From Alphaproteobacteria bacterium (GTDB lineage Bacteria > Pseudomonadota > Alphaproteobacteria > Rickettsiales > JAIXRX01), in assembly GCA_027485005.1 (NCBI GenBank), contig JAIXRX010000035.1, positions 1-41,866 on the forward strand: a stretch of 41,866 nucleotides of DNA. Direction: 5' to 3'. The position numbers were made by a program, and so were the translations under genes. Each line of letters opens with the position of its first letter. Position 1 is the stretch's first letter. The notes beneath the pieces were generated by a model. The model worked only from the letters and a program-made list of their open reading frames with translations. It made no database searches and was not told the DNA's origin. Of the stretch, positions 6,880-15,744 are shown one piece after another.

Positions 6880-8154
6880 CTATGTATATTGGCCGCCAGT
6901 TGCAGTGCTACCTGCAGTACTGCCGGGGAAAAATGTTGTGCCCGCGCCATTCACATTAATGACGGCATTAGAGGTGACGGAATGTCGCGAGCCAGTTACT
7001 GCTGAACCGGTAAAGCTTGTAGCGGGGGTATCTAACATTGAGCTCCCTGTAGAGAGAGCAAACGCAGTAACAACTATAGCTGTTGAGACTGTCACCAATA
7101 TTGCAGCAGATTCCGTGATAAATGAACCGCTGCCAGCGCGTAGATGATAACTTGCATTGCCGCTAATCGTGTATGCCGCAGTCCTGATAATCTTACCGCC
7201 ATTAGATGCTAACATATGCTCGCCGGAACAAGCGCCGAAGTTCATACCAGCCCCTACGACTATGCGTCCCCCCTGATCCGCTTGTAGTGCCGGACCAGAT
7301 AGGTTAGAGGCCTTATAGTTCTGGACTTGAATCGAGCAGATTGAAGAAGCGTAAATCACACCAATCGTAGTATTGGCCGCACCGTTGCCATTAACGATTA
7401 TACCGCCGCCAATGAAAGGGTTGGTGATGGAAGCGCCAGCGAAGGTTCCTGAGCCCACATTAATGGTGGCATTGTATCCACCTCCATCATACTTCGAAGT
7501 CAGAACATCAATGGCCTTTTGTACTGTAAGCCATGGTGCGCCCACGCTTCCATCGCCCGTACTATCATTGCCGGTGGTGGTGACATAAAACGTTGTGTTG
7601 GCAGTTAATTGCTTTCGCTCTGTTGGAGATGATCCCAAAGGAGAACCAGTGGCTCGATGATAACCCACGCACTGCCAGTTACCAGCCGAGATGCGGACAA
7701 ATTCAGCCATATCCCCCGCTACCGTCACGATATTAGCGCCAGTTGGCAGAATCAAGGATGTAGCGTTATGGGTCAGCGTCAACACACCAGCAAATTTAAC
7801 CCAAACGTGATCGTATTTTGTGCCGGTTCCAAGAGAAGTGATTGTTGTGGTACCGGTGACTGTTATGAAATCGCTATCGGCAGCTCCGATGTTTGTAGTT
7901 GCAGCGGAGGCAATGTTTGTACCTTGGGCTCTTAGACGGTTGCCAGCAATAATGGCAATTGCGTCACGCAGTTGTGTGAGCGTCTCTTCGTCAGGCGTTA
8001 ATCCTGCAGCAGCAATAACCGCCAGAATCTCGCGCTGCGGGTGTTCAATGGCGCGGGCATCGGGGATTGAACCTTTTATTCCTGCACCAAGATTGCCATT
8101 ACTATATGAGGCATTGGCATCACCTGGTTGGTCAACGGGCTGATAATATTTCAT
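6880..8154 (-). CDS. Tail fibre/spike protein with beta-helix-like region
   Basis: 424 residues. The N-terminal ~75 residues (YYQPVDQPGDANASYSNGN, then a PQREILAVIAAAGL helix) are the baseplate-proximal domain of Mu-like fibres. Residues ~75-170 are Thr/Gly rich. From about 180 the segment GNDSTGDGSVGAPWLTVQKA marks the entry to a pectate-lyase-like right-handed beta-helix, followed by repeated short strands rich in Gly, Ser, Ala and Asn. It probably binds or trims surface polysaccharide and sets host range. A GGAG site precedes the ATG, 6 bp after the preceding gene. Confidence 0.8.
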   Translation of the reverse strand: MKYYQPVDQPGDANASYSNGNLGAGIKGSIPDARAIEHPQREILAVIAAAGLTPDEETLTQLRDAIAIIAGNRLRAQGTNIASAATTNIGAADSDFITVTGTTTITSLGTGTKYDHVWVKFAGVLTLTHNATSLILPTGANIVTVAGDMAEFVRISAGNWQCVGYHRATGSPLGSSPTERKQLTANTTFYVTTTGNDSTGDGSVGAPWLTVQKAIDVLTSKYDGGGYNATINVGSGTFAGASITNPFIGGGIIVNGNGAANTTIGVIYASSICSIQVQNYKASNLSGPALQADQGGRIVVGAGMNFGACSGEHMLASNGGKIIRTAAYTISGNASYHLRAGSGSFITESAAILVTVSTAIVVTAFALSTGSSMLDTPATSFTGSAVTGSRHSVTSNAVINVNGAGTTFFPGSTAGSTATGGQYT

Positions 8155-8159
8155 GGCTA

Positions 8160-8756
8160 TTAAACTCCTTCATAACCGATAGTTAAATGTGTGTGAGCGG
8201 GCTTGAGCTTCTGGAAAATGCAGGCCAAATCATCCGCCTGTCGCCAATCAAGCAAATGCTGATCGAGGGTTGATTGGCCGCAATGCAAGTAAAGAGGCTT
8301 TGCGTCTGGAACATTCACCTTCCAGTAAAAGCGGACATGATGACCTTCGCTTAAAATGTCTGTACCAACACTGCTGATACCGCACATAAATGGGCGGTAT
8401 TCATCAATGGTGATGTCGTAACCAAGGGTTGCGGCCAGATCGATAAAGAACTGGCGGGATTGTCCACCAACACGCGTGTATTTAGTAACGACGGCGGCGA
8501 CACGTTCGGGCAAGGTATCTGCTAATATCGAGCAGCTATCTGGCAAGCCAAGCGCATCTTCCCAGTCCTCCAGCAGCTCAGAAACAGTGGTAGGTATGGC
8601 CTCGCGGATGATAACATCCACACGCTGGTGAATAAAGGCTAGCTCAGATGCAATCACTGATAGCGCCGCCAGCATGTCTTTTTCCTGCGCTGGCGTCCAT
8701 GCTTGGCCGGGCGGTAATAACTGTATCAGCTGGTCAAGGTAGCCGCTTCTATCCAT
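8160..8756 (-). CDS. Baseplate wedge protein, DUF2313/YmfQ family (Mu gp48-like)
   Basis: 198 residues from the ATG at 8756, which overlaps the preceding stop by one base (TGATG). The family pattern is visible: YLDQLIQLLPPGQAWTP at the start, then SELLEDWEDALGLPD, and a C-terminal cysteine/histidine segment LHCGQSTLD. In Mu-like and P2-like tails this protein links the baseplate wedge to the fibres. It lies exactly between gp47 and the fibre gene as in Mu. Confidence 0.88.
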   Translation of the reverse strand: MDRSGYLDQLIQLLPPGQAWTPAQEKDMLAALSVIASELAFIHQRVDVIIREAIPTTVSELLEDWEDALGLPDSCSILADTLPERVAAVVTKYTRVGGQSRQFFIDLAATLGYDITIDEYRPFMCGISSVGTDILSEGHHVRFYWKVNVPDAKPLYLHCGQSTLDQHLLDWRQADDLACIFQKLKPAHTHLTIGYEGV

Positions 8757-9820
8757 CACAGCGCCCCAAACGTAATGTTGCCGATAGTCGTGATATCGCC
8801 AAAGTCACGAGTGACATTGGCGCTGGGTGATACCAACGCATGGTCATGCTCACCGATGGCGATGGAGATAACTTCACGGATATGGGAAAGTAGAAGGGTG
8901 CCGCCCGGAATGGACTCGCGGCGAATCAGGTCTTCCAGCTCTGCCTGAATGGCGGTGCGGACGGCCAGCGTGTTTGGAGATATATTGATTTCAAAATCCA
9001 GCGCCACAGGCGTAGGAGCTGCCACAACAGCATCGGCCGTCGCTGGTCGCTGCACATCAATATGGTTTTGCACCAGCTCTACTTCGGGTGCCGATGGAAT
9101 AATGGTGCCTACCTTCTCATCCATGACAAATAGGAGATACACCGACCCGACGCCGAGTTGGCTTGGATAGACCCACGCACGGGTAACGCCCGCGATTTCC
9201 TTGGCCCACATTTCATAGTCGGCCGCATTGCCACCATGAGGCGGGGTTTGCCAGCGCGCTATAATTCGGCCGCGCCATGATGTCTCAGCATCTTCAATAT
9301 CCACCCCGCCGCTTAAACCATCTTCACCAACAATCACCGTGGATTGCACGCCTGGCACAGGTGAGGTAATGGTAAGCGTAGCACCGTCCACTGCATTGCC
9401 CGCTGCGCCAGAAACAACGGCCGTTACATCGCCAGTACCAACACCACCAGAAATAGTCACATCAGCATCCAGTGTATATTCCTGGCCATTGCTATGTCGC
9501 AGTGAGGTGCCAGCCGGAATTGTGCTGCCGTTGGTGCCTGTAAAATCTACCGCGCCGATGGCATGAGCGGCCTCTCGACGATCCACTTTCCAAACTTGGG
9601 CATGAAGTGGCAACCACTCCACATCGCAAGTGGTTGGCAATATCTGACGGGTGACATATTCAATATAGCCTTCCATCTGGTAGGATGCCATGGCGATCAT
9701 GCGTGCCAGCACATCCTCTACGGAAAAGCGCAACGGCGCTTCACCACTGCCAAAGGCAATGGCGATTTCTGCGCGCAGACGCTGGAGTGTTTCTTGCGGT
9801 AAAGAGCGATTATATGGCAT
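8756..9820 (-). CDS. Baseplate J-like protein (Mu gp47-like)
   Basis: 354 residues from the ATG at 9820, chosen because AGGAGGTG lies 4 nt upstream; an upstream in-frame start at 9862 would sit deep inside the preceding gene. It has the baseplate-J layout: an N-terminal helical region, FTGTNGSTIPAGTSL, a beta-rich middle and a C-terminal HIREVISIAIGEHDH. This wedge protein connects hub and sheath in contractile tails. It overlaps the gp46-like gene by 11 bp. Confidence 0.92.
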   Translation of the reverse strand: MPYNRSLPQETLQRLRAEIAIAFGSGEAPLRFSVEDVLARMIAMASYQMEGYIEYVTRQILPTTCDVEWLPLHAQVWKVDRREAAHAIGAVDFTGTNGSTIPAGTSLRHSNGQEYTLDADVTISGGVGTGDVTAVVSGAAGNAVDGATLTITSPVPGVQSTVIVGEDGLSGGVDIEDAETSWRGRIIARWQTPPHGGNAADYEMWAKEIAGVTRAWVYPSQLGVGSVYLLFVMDEKVGTIIPSAPEVELVQNHIDVQRPATADAVVAAPTPVALDFEINISPNTLAVRTAIQAELEDLIRRESIPGGTLLLSHIREVISIAIGEHDHALVSPSANVTRDFGDITTIGNITFGAL

Positions 9821-10268
9821 AGACACCTCCTGCCTGGACGGTCGTTTCAAAATACCCACCATCAGGAAGTCCTAGGCGGATAAGCATATCCAAACGACCA
9901 CGGCTGCTCCATTGCGCCTCAACATCAATGGTGATGACGTGCCCGTCTTCCACCATCCATTCCAGCGCCTCGCGGGCATAGAATATGGCGCGCTGGCGGG
10001 TTTCTTCTGTTTGTTTTTCACGCTCCAATAGCCATAGGCGCGAGCCGATACGCTGTTGCTGATCAAAAGCATCGCCTGCCCAGCCACGGCGGTCAGGTGG
10101 CACCGGGCCATTCTTGGTTGGCACGGGCAAAGCATCATCGACATCAGCGCGACGGTCAGTTAGCAGGCTAATAATCACTGCCGTTTCCAAGCCTTTTTCA
10201 GCCACCAGTTGGCCTGCATCATTGCGCGCAAGATCAATGCCACCATCAGCCATAGGGATCAGCTTCAT
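9810..10268 (-). CDS. Baseplate protein, phage GP46 family
   Basis: 152 residues. The N-terminal DGGIDLARNDAGQLVAEKGL and the middle DRRGWAGDAFDQ match the GP46 family, relatives of T4 gp25, the lysozyme-like wedge protein that nucleates sheath assembly. It overlaps the gp45-like gene by 4 bp (ATGA) and the gp47-like gene by 11 bp, typical of tightly coupled tail genes. Confidence 0.9.
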   Translation of the reverse strand: MKLIPMADGGIDLARNDAGQLVAEKGLETAVIISLLTDRRADVDDALPVPTKNGPVPPDRRGWAGDAFDQQQRIGSRLWLLEREKQTEETRQRAIFYAREALEWMVEDGHVITIDVEAQWSSRGRLDMLIRLGLPDGGYFETTVQAGGVYAI

Positions 10269-10840
10269 GCGCCGCCTCCCATCAACTGATTAGGCTCTTC
10301 AGTGTTGCCACTATTTGTTTCAGGGTGCGTGTGATTATTATAAACTTCACGCATTTCACTCATGCGCTGACCACCATCATCTGCCCGGTCGATAATTTCC
10401 CCAGTGCATTCCAGCAGTGGAGTCTCTAAACGCACCTTCGTCGTGGCTTTAATGACGAGAGTATCTGTATTCAGCTCAAGCACGCGGCCACGCTTAAAAT
10501 GCAGATAGTCTCCCTCATCCGTGTAATCAGCCACTTCGCCAGGGAGCAAACCAGTTTTGCGGTAGCGCGGATCGTCGGCGCTGATCACCACTGGGTGATC
10601 GCGGCCACCACCAAGGAAAAGCACCAGCGCTTGTGCGCCGGGAAGTGGCACGCTGCTGCGGCCATATTCTTGGACACGCTCTACATCCTCTTTAATCTCA
10701 GAAGACAGCACCTCAAGCTGGACGAGCTGGCGGCGGCCAGCATCATTGATGGCAAGTAGAACGGCGCGACCGATTGCCAACCCTACGGCATTGCGGGCGG
10801 CCTCAGTAGCATTTTGGATGCGCTGGCGAAGATTAGTCAT
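10265..10840 (-). CDS. Baseplate assembly protein V (Mu gp45-like spike)
   Basis: 191 residues if started at the ATG at 10840 (GGGCGG 6 nt upstream); another ATG lies two codons earlier. After an N-terminal helical segment comes an OB-fold (VPLPGAQALVLFLGGGRDHP) and then a repetitive beta region (LELNTDTLVIKATTKVRLET) ending with HTHPE. This is the membrane-piercing central spike; the HTH motif near the tip is typical of metal-binding spike tips. The last residues are MGGGA. Confidence 0.9.
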   Translation of the reverse strand: MTNLRQRIQNATEAARNAVGLAIGRAVLLAINDAGRRQLVQLEVLSSEIKEDVERVQEYGRSSVPLPGAQALVLFLGGGRDHPVVISADDPRYRKTGLLPGEVADYTDEGDYLHFKRGRVLELNTDTLVIKATTKVRLETPLLECTGEIIDRADDGGQRMSEMREVYNNHTHPETNSGNTEEPNQLMGGGA

Positions 10841-11939
10841 TGTCATCCGCCCATACAGTAGTTGCGCCAGAGCCAGAGGCATTGCTATTTGTGCTGCCAT
10901 CATCGCTGTCGCTGTTTGCCTTGGTGTCGATGTCAAAGGCTTCTGGTAAGGCCAAATCAAGACGAGTGTTGGTGCCTTGTGCGCCGCGACTGAATTCTAC
11001 TGCAACAATCAACATATCGCTGGCAATACCAGCAATAGGATCGGTCACGCTTACTAAGGTGTTTGGCCGCCATAAAACACTGTCGGCGGCATACCAGCCA
11101 TGCACGACATAACTCGCTTTTGTGCCGCGTGCGCGGTCGGCTTTACGCTCCCAAAGTGCGCGTTCTTTTAGAGTGCCACTGTATCCTTGGTTTTCACCCA
11201 CCAGCACTTTCGGACGATAACGCGTGACTTCGCCATCTTCCACGCGGCCTTCACCACCCGCCATTTGTTTCGCTTCCGTGGTGCCGTCGAGTGATTCTGC
11301 CTGACCCTTAACCACATAAAGACTATGGCGCTGGGTAGCATCGACCGTCATTTCACCAGTCAGGATATTTTGGCCAAAAATCAGTGCCCCGGCACTGCGT
11401 TCAGACGCTGGGCGCGTTAACACCAACCCACCAATGCCATCAGATACTGGCAGCACCCCGTGTGCACGGCATGCGCGGTCAATAAAATCAAAGGCAGTTT
11501 CACCCGGCTGTATTGCCAAACGCTTGATCGTAGGCGCGGGATTTAACTCGCTTTTAACGGTAATTTTAAAAGGCTCTACTATCTTGCGAATGACAGCATC
11601 CAGCGGCATATTGTTATATTCAAACGGCCCTTTTACGGTAGCGGCGCAGTCAATGAGATCGCCTACCTTGTCGCGCCCGCTGATGCTTAGGGTAACAGTA
11701 TCTGCCGAGTAGCTGACGTTTTTGCTATCGATCCACCCAATCAATACTGGCGCATTATCGATTTCAACATGCACAGATCGGCCGGGCTGGATTTGTGGAA
11801 TTGTGCCATCTGACATTTGACGCATCAGGCTGACATTAAACTCGCCTGACATGCATGTCAGGTCACGGCGGATACTGATTTCTTCCCAACCAAAATATAG
11901 ATCGCCGCCAAGGCGTAGGCCAAAAGATGCGTTAATCAT
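10833..11939 (-). CDS. Baseplate hub protein (Mu gp44/P-like)
   Basis: 368 residues, GPD/gp27-like hub fold. The start FGLRLGGDLYFGWEEISIRR is the typical first strand pair, followed by VSISGRDKVGDLIDCAA and PGETAFDFIDRACRAHG. It forms the ring that joins the tail tube to the spike. It overlaps the upstream gp43-like gene by 8 bp and the gp45-like gene by 8 bp. The Asp/Ser/Asn-rich C-terminus is probably disordered. Confidence 0.9.
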   Translation of the reverse strand: MINASFGLRLGGDLYFGWEEISIRRDLTCMSGEFNVSLMRQMSDGTIPQIQPGRSVHVEIDNAPVLIGWIDSKNVSYSADTVTLSISGRDKVGDLIDCAATVKGPFEYNNMPLDAVIRKIVEPFKITVKSELNPAPTIKRLAIQPGETAFDFIDRACRAHGVLPVSDGIGGLVLTRPASERSAGALIFGQNILTGEMTVDATQRHSLYVVKGQAESLDGTTEAKQMAGGEGRVEDGEVTRYRPKVLVGENQGYSGTLKERALWERKADRARGTKASYVVHGWYAADSVLWRPNTLVSVTDPIAGIASDMLIVAVEFSRGAQGTNTRLDLALPEAFDIDTKANSDSDDGSTNSNASGSGATTVWADDND

Positions 11940-13161
11940 TGAGCAACACCTCCATCGGACGTGGCGCTACAAAGCCGGGATGTGCTACGCGGTTACGCTT
12001 TGCGATATCGGTGGCGCGCTCAAAAATAATAGATGAATCATCACCATAAAGACGGTTGGCCACGGCCAGTGATGGACGCACCACGCTACTGGCAACATTG
12101 ACTGTGCGAGGTAGGCGGCCAATCCGCGTTGTTACATCTTCAGTCACGGCTACCAGCATATCTGTGCTTGCCTGCCAGGCTGGCATGTAACCAGCCGTTA
12201 ATTGACGCTCACGCAATTCCTGCAGGCTATCACTCATCATATTGCGAGTGGACAGTGCTTGCTCGCGGCTTTCATATTGTACATAGCGTGCAACACCACC
12301 TGCCGCTGCAAGCGCAGAGGTTTTGACCAAGGTAGAAACAGCATCCGCATTGGATATCATCGCAGCACGGCTGGGGCTGGTAGGCGTGATATTGGTCTGC
12401 ACATCGTGATTGGCTACTTGCACCAATGCTCGCATGGTTTGCAAAGGGCTGTCAGTGTTGGTCGGCGCAGCAGGCGTGCCAATAATCGGAGTAATACCTG
12501 GGCGCATATTGCTGACGATACCGCTAAATAACGCCGCTACTTGGTCACCAGTGGTACCTCTCAGGCTGGTGAAGTTTGAAGGATTAAGGCGATATGAAAG
12601 GCCGCTGTAGCGGAAGGCATCTTGTGCAAATGTCAGGAACTCACCCAGCACTCCAAGCCCATGCAGATCGACAAAACCAGGCAAAATACCGCTGGCCAGT
12701 GCACTGTTGAAATCCACTGATGCCAAATCAAACATACGACCAGACATCAAGCTCATCTGACGGCCAGTATCGCCCAAAACAGATAGTCCTGCCGTGGAGC
12801 TATAACGCTCAAAAGAAACGCTAAACCCTACTTCACCAATCGTATCTTTTGAGTGAGCGCGGCGCATTTCTTTAACCACCACCTGCACCTCTCCATAATG
12901 CGGATGCAGTAACGTGCCGGGGCCTTTTTGCAGAAAGGCCGCTTCCAGTGCCGCCGCACGCGCAACAAAACCACCGCCGATAATGACGGCCTGAATGTTG
13001 AATGCCAACGGGAGCTGGCCTAAATCTTCATGGAAAGGTTCATCTCGGCCGGGGGCTTGCTTGGTAACGATACGGCGGCCAGAGTTGGTGTCGTCGCTCT
13101 CCATATGAAACGACAATCCTCGAAAAGATGCGGGCCGTAACTCTGCGCGAAAGTCTGGCAT
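11932..13161 (-). CDS. DNA circularisation/tail protein N (Mu gp43-like)
   Basis: 409 residues. The N-terminal third is the DNA-circularisation N family domain: ASFRGLSFHMESDDTNSGRR, FIQAVIIGG-type strands, and HPHYGEVQVVVKEMRRAHS. Despite the family name it is a baseplate hub component in Mu tails. The remainder is helical. Start and tape-measure stop overlap by one base (TAATG). Confidence 0.88.
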   Translation of the reverse strand: MPDFRAELRPASFRGLSFHMESDDTNSGRRIVTKQAPGRDEPFHEDLGQLPLAFNIQAVIIGGGFVARAAALEAAFLQKGPGTLLHPHYGEVQVVVKEMRRAHSKDTIGEVGFSVSFERYSSTAGLSVLGDTGRQMSLMSGRMFDLASVDFNSALASGILPGFVDLHGLGVLGEFLTFAQDAFRYSGLSYRLNPSNFTSLRGTTGDQVAALFSGIVSNMRPGITPIIGTPAAPTNTDSPLQTMRALVQVANHDVQTNITPTSPSRAAMISNADAVSTLVKTSALAAAGGVARYVQYESREQALSTRNMMSDSLQELRERQLTAGYMPAWQASTDMLVAVTEDVTTRIGRLPRTVNVASSVVRPSLAVANRLYGDDSSIIFERATDIAKRNRVAHPGFVAPRPMEVLLND

Positions 13162-14831
13162 TATATGCCTCCCATCAGCGCGCCTGTATTGGCACTTTGG
13201 AATTGAATGCGACGATCATTGCTATTGGTTTCAGCAACACGCGCCTTTCCATCTTGGGCGATTTCAATTTTGATAGTGCCGCCTGCGTCAACTTTACTGT
13301 TAGCTGCTCCACGGCGTGAGATCGCACCCAACCCGGCGGATGGTGCAGATGAATTTTGTTCATCACTACCGCCAGCCAGAAGGTTGATTCCTTTGTTAAC
13401 GCCTGTGCTTACCGCACGGCCGATACGGGCGGCACCACTCAGAACTTTGGATATCATTTCAAGGAGCGGCTGCAAGCCAGCTGTAATGTTGGTTACACTA
13501 TCGTTAAAGACGTTTTTAATGCTGTTCCAAAGATCAATAAAGAAGCCTTTTACTGCCTCCCAGTTTTTGATCAGGAGGTAGCCTGCGCCTGCCAAAGCAG
13601 CAATGGCTACCATTACGACGCCAATCGGGTTAGCCAGCAGCACCAGATTGAATGCCTGCATAACCGTATAGCCTGCACGGATCGCAGTAATAAAGTTCAT
13701 GATCGCGGCCACACCCGTCATGCTGACCATAAAGAATTTGATGGCCTTACTAGCAAACATAAATGCCAATGGCATTTTACCCATCACCAGCATCAGCCCT
13801 GCAATGCCTACGATGAATTGTCCAATAACCACCACAATCGGGCCGATAGCAGCCATGATGAGCGCAAACCAGGTGATCGCCGATTTAAGTCCGGGAGGTA
13901 AGCCCATGAAGCCTTTTACTAACCCGCGAATGCTCTCAGTGATTGATTTTATCTTATCGCCAATCTCAAGGTCTTCCCAAAGCTGCGCTCCAAACTCAGA
14001 AAAGATGCCAGTCAGTGAGTTACGCAGTTCTTTGAATACCCCATTGATGCTCTTGCCCTGACGATCCATCATGCCGTGGAAACGCCCACCTTCTTCCGTC
14101 AAGCCCATCATCGCCTTGCGATAGTCTTGGAAGGTGATCTTGCCATTGGCAGCCATGTTCCAGACCTGCTTTTCAGTTTTGCCCAAACTTTTAGCTAGTT
14201 GTTCCACGATGGGGATGTTGGATTTTATCATTGTCTGCAGGTCACCATCGCTGACTTTTCCAGCTTTGCGCAGTGAAATATATTGATCGGTCAGTCCAGC
14301 AAGAGAGGTGCGACTCCCGGCCGCAACTTCCCCCAGCATTGAAAGGCGCGTGCGGATTTCATCCATGCTGTAGCCTGCGGTTTCCAGCTGCTTCACAGTC
14401 GCGCTGAACTCTTCCACGCCAAACTTGTCGATATAGCCTTGGAGTGAAAATACAAACTGGCGGGCTTTGTCAGCGCTACCTGCCAGATGCTCCATCTGTA
14501 TCGTCAGTTCTTCCATCTGCCCGGCCGCACGAATAGATAGCGCGCCAACGCCGATGATTGGTAGTGAGACGCGGGCTGTTAAAAAGCCGCCGATTTCGGC
14601 TGCCTTCTTACCAACCTTATCCATTTTGTCGGCCACCTCATTCCAATTCTTGATGATGGCGCGGGCTGCAGCGGCAGCGCCTATGCGAATACGATCAAGC
14701 TGGGCACGCATGGCACCAACAGCGCCGTTAGCGCTGTTGGTAGCTGTGCGTAGTGAGTTGGTGATATTGCGAACAGGAGCGGTGACCTTATCAACCGCCT
14801 CCAGAATCATCTTCAAGTTCAGATTTTTCAT
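13161..14831 (-). CDS. Tail tape measure protein
   Basis: 556 residues from the ATG at 14831; longer forms from TTG codons upstream would overlap the frameshift extension of the tail chaperone without a ribosome binding site. Coiled-coil N-terminus (LEAVDKVTAPVRNITNSLRT), a central conserved tape-measure region (residues ~110-250), then hydrophobic segments near 315-370 and 410-440 expected to insert in the host membrane. It sets tail length and helps DNA passage. It is short compared with Mu-type proteins, predicting a shorter tail. Confidence 0.9.
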   Translation of the reverse strand: MKNLNLKMILEAVDKVTAPVRNITNSLRTATNSANGAVGAMRAQLDRIRIGAAAAARAIIKNWNEVADKMDKVGKKAAEIGGFLTARVSLPIIGVGALSIRAAGQMEELTIQMEHLAGSADKARQFVFSLQGYIDKFGVEEFSATVKQLETAGYSMDEIRTRLSMLGEVAAGSRTSLAGLTDQYISLRKAGKVSDGDLQTMIKSNIPIVEQLAKSLGKTEKQVWNMAANGKITFQDYRKAMMGLTEEGGRFHGMMDRQGKSINGVFKELRNSLTGIFSEFGAQLWEDLEIGDKIKSITESIRGLVKGFMGLPPGLKSAITWFALIMAAIGPIVVVIGQFIVGIAGLMLVMGKMPLAFMFASKAIKFFMVSMTGVAAIMNFITAIRAGYTVMQAFNLVLLANPIGVVMVAIAALAGAGYLLIKNWEAVKGFFIDLWNSIKNVFNDSVTNITAGLQPLLEMISKVLSGAARIGRAVSTGVNKGINLLAGGSDEQNSSAPSAGLGAISRRGAANSKVDAGGTIKIEIAQDGKARVAETNSNDRRIQFQSANTGALMGGI

Positions 14832-15344
14832 AAATTTCTCTCGCAATATCGCCCCACCAACGGAGACGATCAAAATCCAAATGCATTATTTCGGCTTCGC
14901 CAAAGCCAAAAGTTGCAGCCACTACTCCGACGATTTCTCGCCAGTCTTGAGCTGCTTTGGGAAAAAACGCTCAACGACCTCACCAAAACGCGCAAGATCG
15001 TCTGCATCAATTCGGCTAACGATTTCCGTAGCTTTGGCAGATAAACGGCTCAACAACATCAGTGCGATTTCCGCATCTGTTTTTTGTGCCTTTTCGGCCT
15101 TCTGCACTTCAACCAAATCAGCGGCGCAGGTACGGCGCACACGCAGGCTATCAAATTGCAGCGGTGCCACTTTTCCATCTTTGCGCACCTGAACTTCAAA
15201 TGGCCATTTGAGACGCATAGTATAAGAACCATCACCATTTGCCGTTAGCCATTCAGGCATTGCTTCTACAACGTCATCATTGAGTGGAGCTGCCTCAGCA
15301 TCTACAACCGCTTCGCTATCCAGCGAGTAAATATCGTTGTTCAT
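14791..15344 (-). CDS. Tail assembly chaperone, -1 frameshift extended form
   Basis: Reading gp41 up to Lys130 and then slipping back one base gives 54 further residues (AAQDWREIVGVVAATFGFGE, then FDRLRWWGDIAREIY) to a TGA at 14793-14791. The extension crosses the gp41 stop at 14922 without interruption and overlaps the tape-measure start by 41 bp. Two-form tail chaperones made by frameshifting are established for many long-tailed phages (lambda G/GT, P2 E/E'). The extension has the WW-rich, helical look of those C-terminal parts. Predicted length is about 184 residues. Confidence 0.75.
14922..15344 (-). CDS. Tail assembly chaperone (Mu gp41-like), short form
   Basis: 140 residues. A central block YTMRLKWPFEVQVRKDG is typical of this family; the rest is helical with acidic ends. 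It lies between the tail tube and the tape measure, the fixed place of tail chaperones, which bind the tape measure before the tube assembles around it. The start overlaps the tube stop by one base (TAATG). A slippery sequence near its 3' end leads to an extended product. Confidence 0.85.
   Translation of the reverse strand: MNNDIYSLDSEAVVDAEAAPLNDDVVEAMPEWLTANGDGSYTMRLKWPFEVQVRKDGKVAPLQFDSLRVRRTCAADLVEVQKAEKAQKTDAEIALMLLSRLSAKATEIVSRIDADDLARFGEVVERFFPKQLKTGEKSSE
14955..14967 (-). promoter_or_regulatory. Double slippery site for -1 frameshifting
   Basis: On the - strand the codons CGT TTT TTC CCA AAG contain two XXXYYYZ-type heptamers in register: TTTTTTC (14967-14961) and CCCAAAG (14961-14955). 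Slipping at either moves reading into the frame that stays open to 14791. No pseudoknot was worked out downstream. Confidence 0.72.
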
Positions 15345-15715
15345 TAGCCCACGATCTCCTCTGCTGGATCACCCGAAAATTCCAGCGGTGCAATACCGCC
15401 AGAATCGCCATCAGATACAGCTACGGCACCTGTCTGAACGGCATTGCGAATGATGTAAGTGCGCCCGGAATCACAACGGAAGGTGATGTCCACCTCTGTT
15501 AATGAAGCTAATGCAACAATTGACGTGTCCTCTGTCACTGGTACAGAACAGGTGATCGTCGATGGCTGTAGACTCTGATTGTATTTGATGCCGTGGGTGA
15601 AGGCACGGGCAACAGAGCGCAAGCCGCCGACTTGAAGACTAGCACCGGGTTGGCTGTCGTAGAACTGCCCATCAATATGGATCGTCGCACGACCAAATAA
15701 TTTACGGTTAGACAT
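15344..15715 (-). CDS. Tail tube protein (Mu gpM-like)
   Basis: 123 residues, matching the family of small Mu/P2-type tube proteins. GRATIHIDGQFYDSQPGASL at the N-terminus forms the first beta-hairpin, followed by VPVTEDTSIVAL and VDITFRCDSGRTYIIRNA strands. It polymerises to the inner tube inside the sheath. A good ribosome binding site (AAAGG) precedes the ATG; the gene lies 29 bp after the sheath gene. Confidence 0.9.
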   Translation of the reverse strand: MSNRKLFGRATIHIDGQFYDSQPGASLQVGGLRSVARAFTHGIKYNQSLQPSTITCSVPVTEDTSIVALASLTEVDITFRCDSGRTYIIRNAVQTGAVAVSDGDSGGIAPLEFSGDPAEEIVG

Positions 15716-15744
15716 AATTTTTTGCCTTTCTCAAGGAAGAGTGA

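Noticed and set aside
12202..12531. Antisense frames of 60-320 codons opposite tail and head genes (for example 19805-20776 +)
   Set aside because: They mirror strongly supported phage genes, have no recognisable domains and lack start signals.
14831..14873. Upstream TTG start for the tape measure protein
   Set aside because: No ribosome binding site and the extra residues lie in the tail-chaperone frameshift region; the ATG at 14831 has a GAGAG site.
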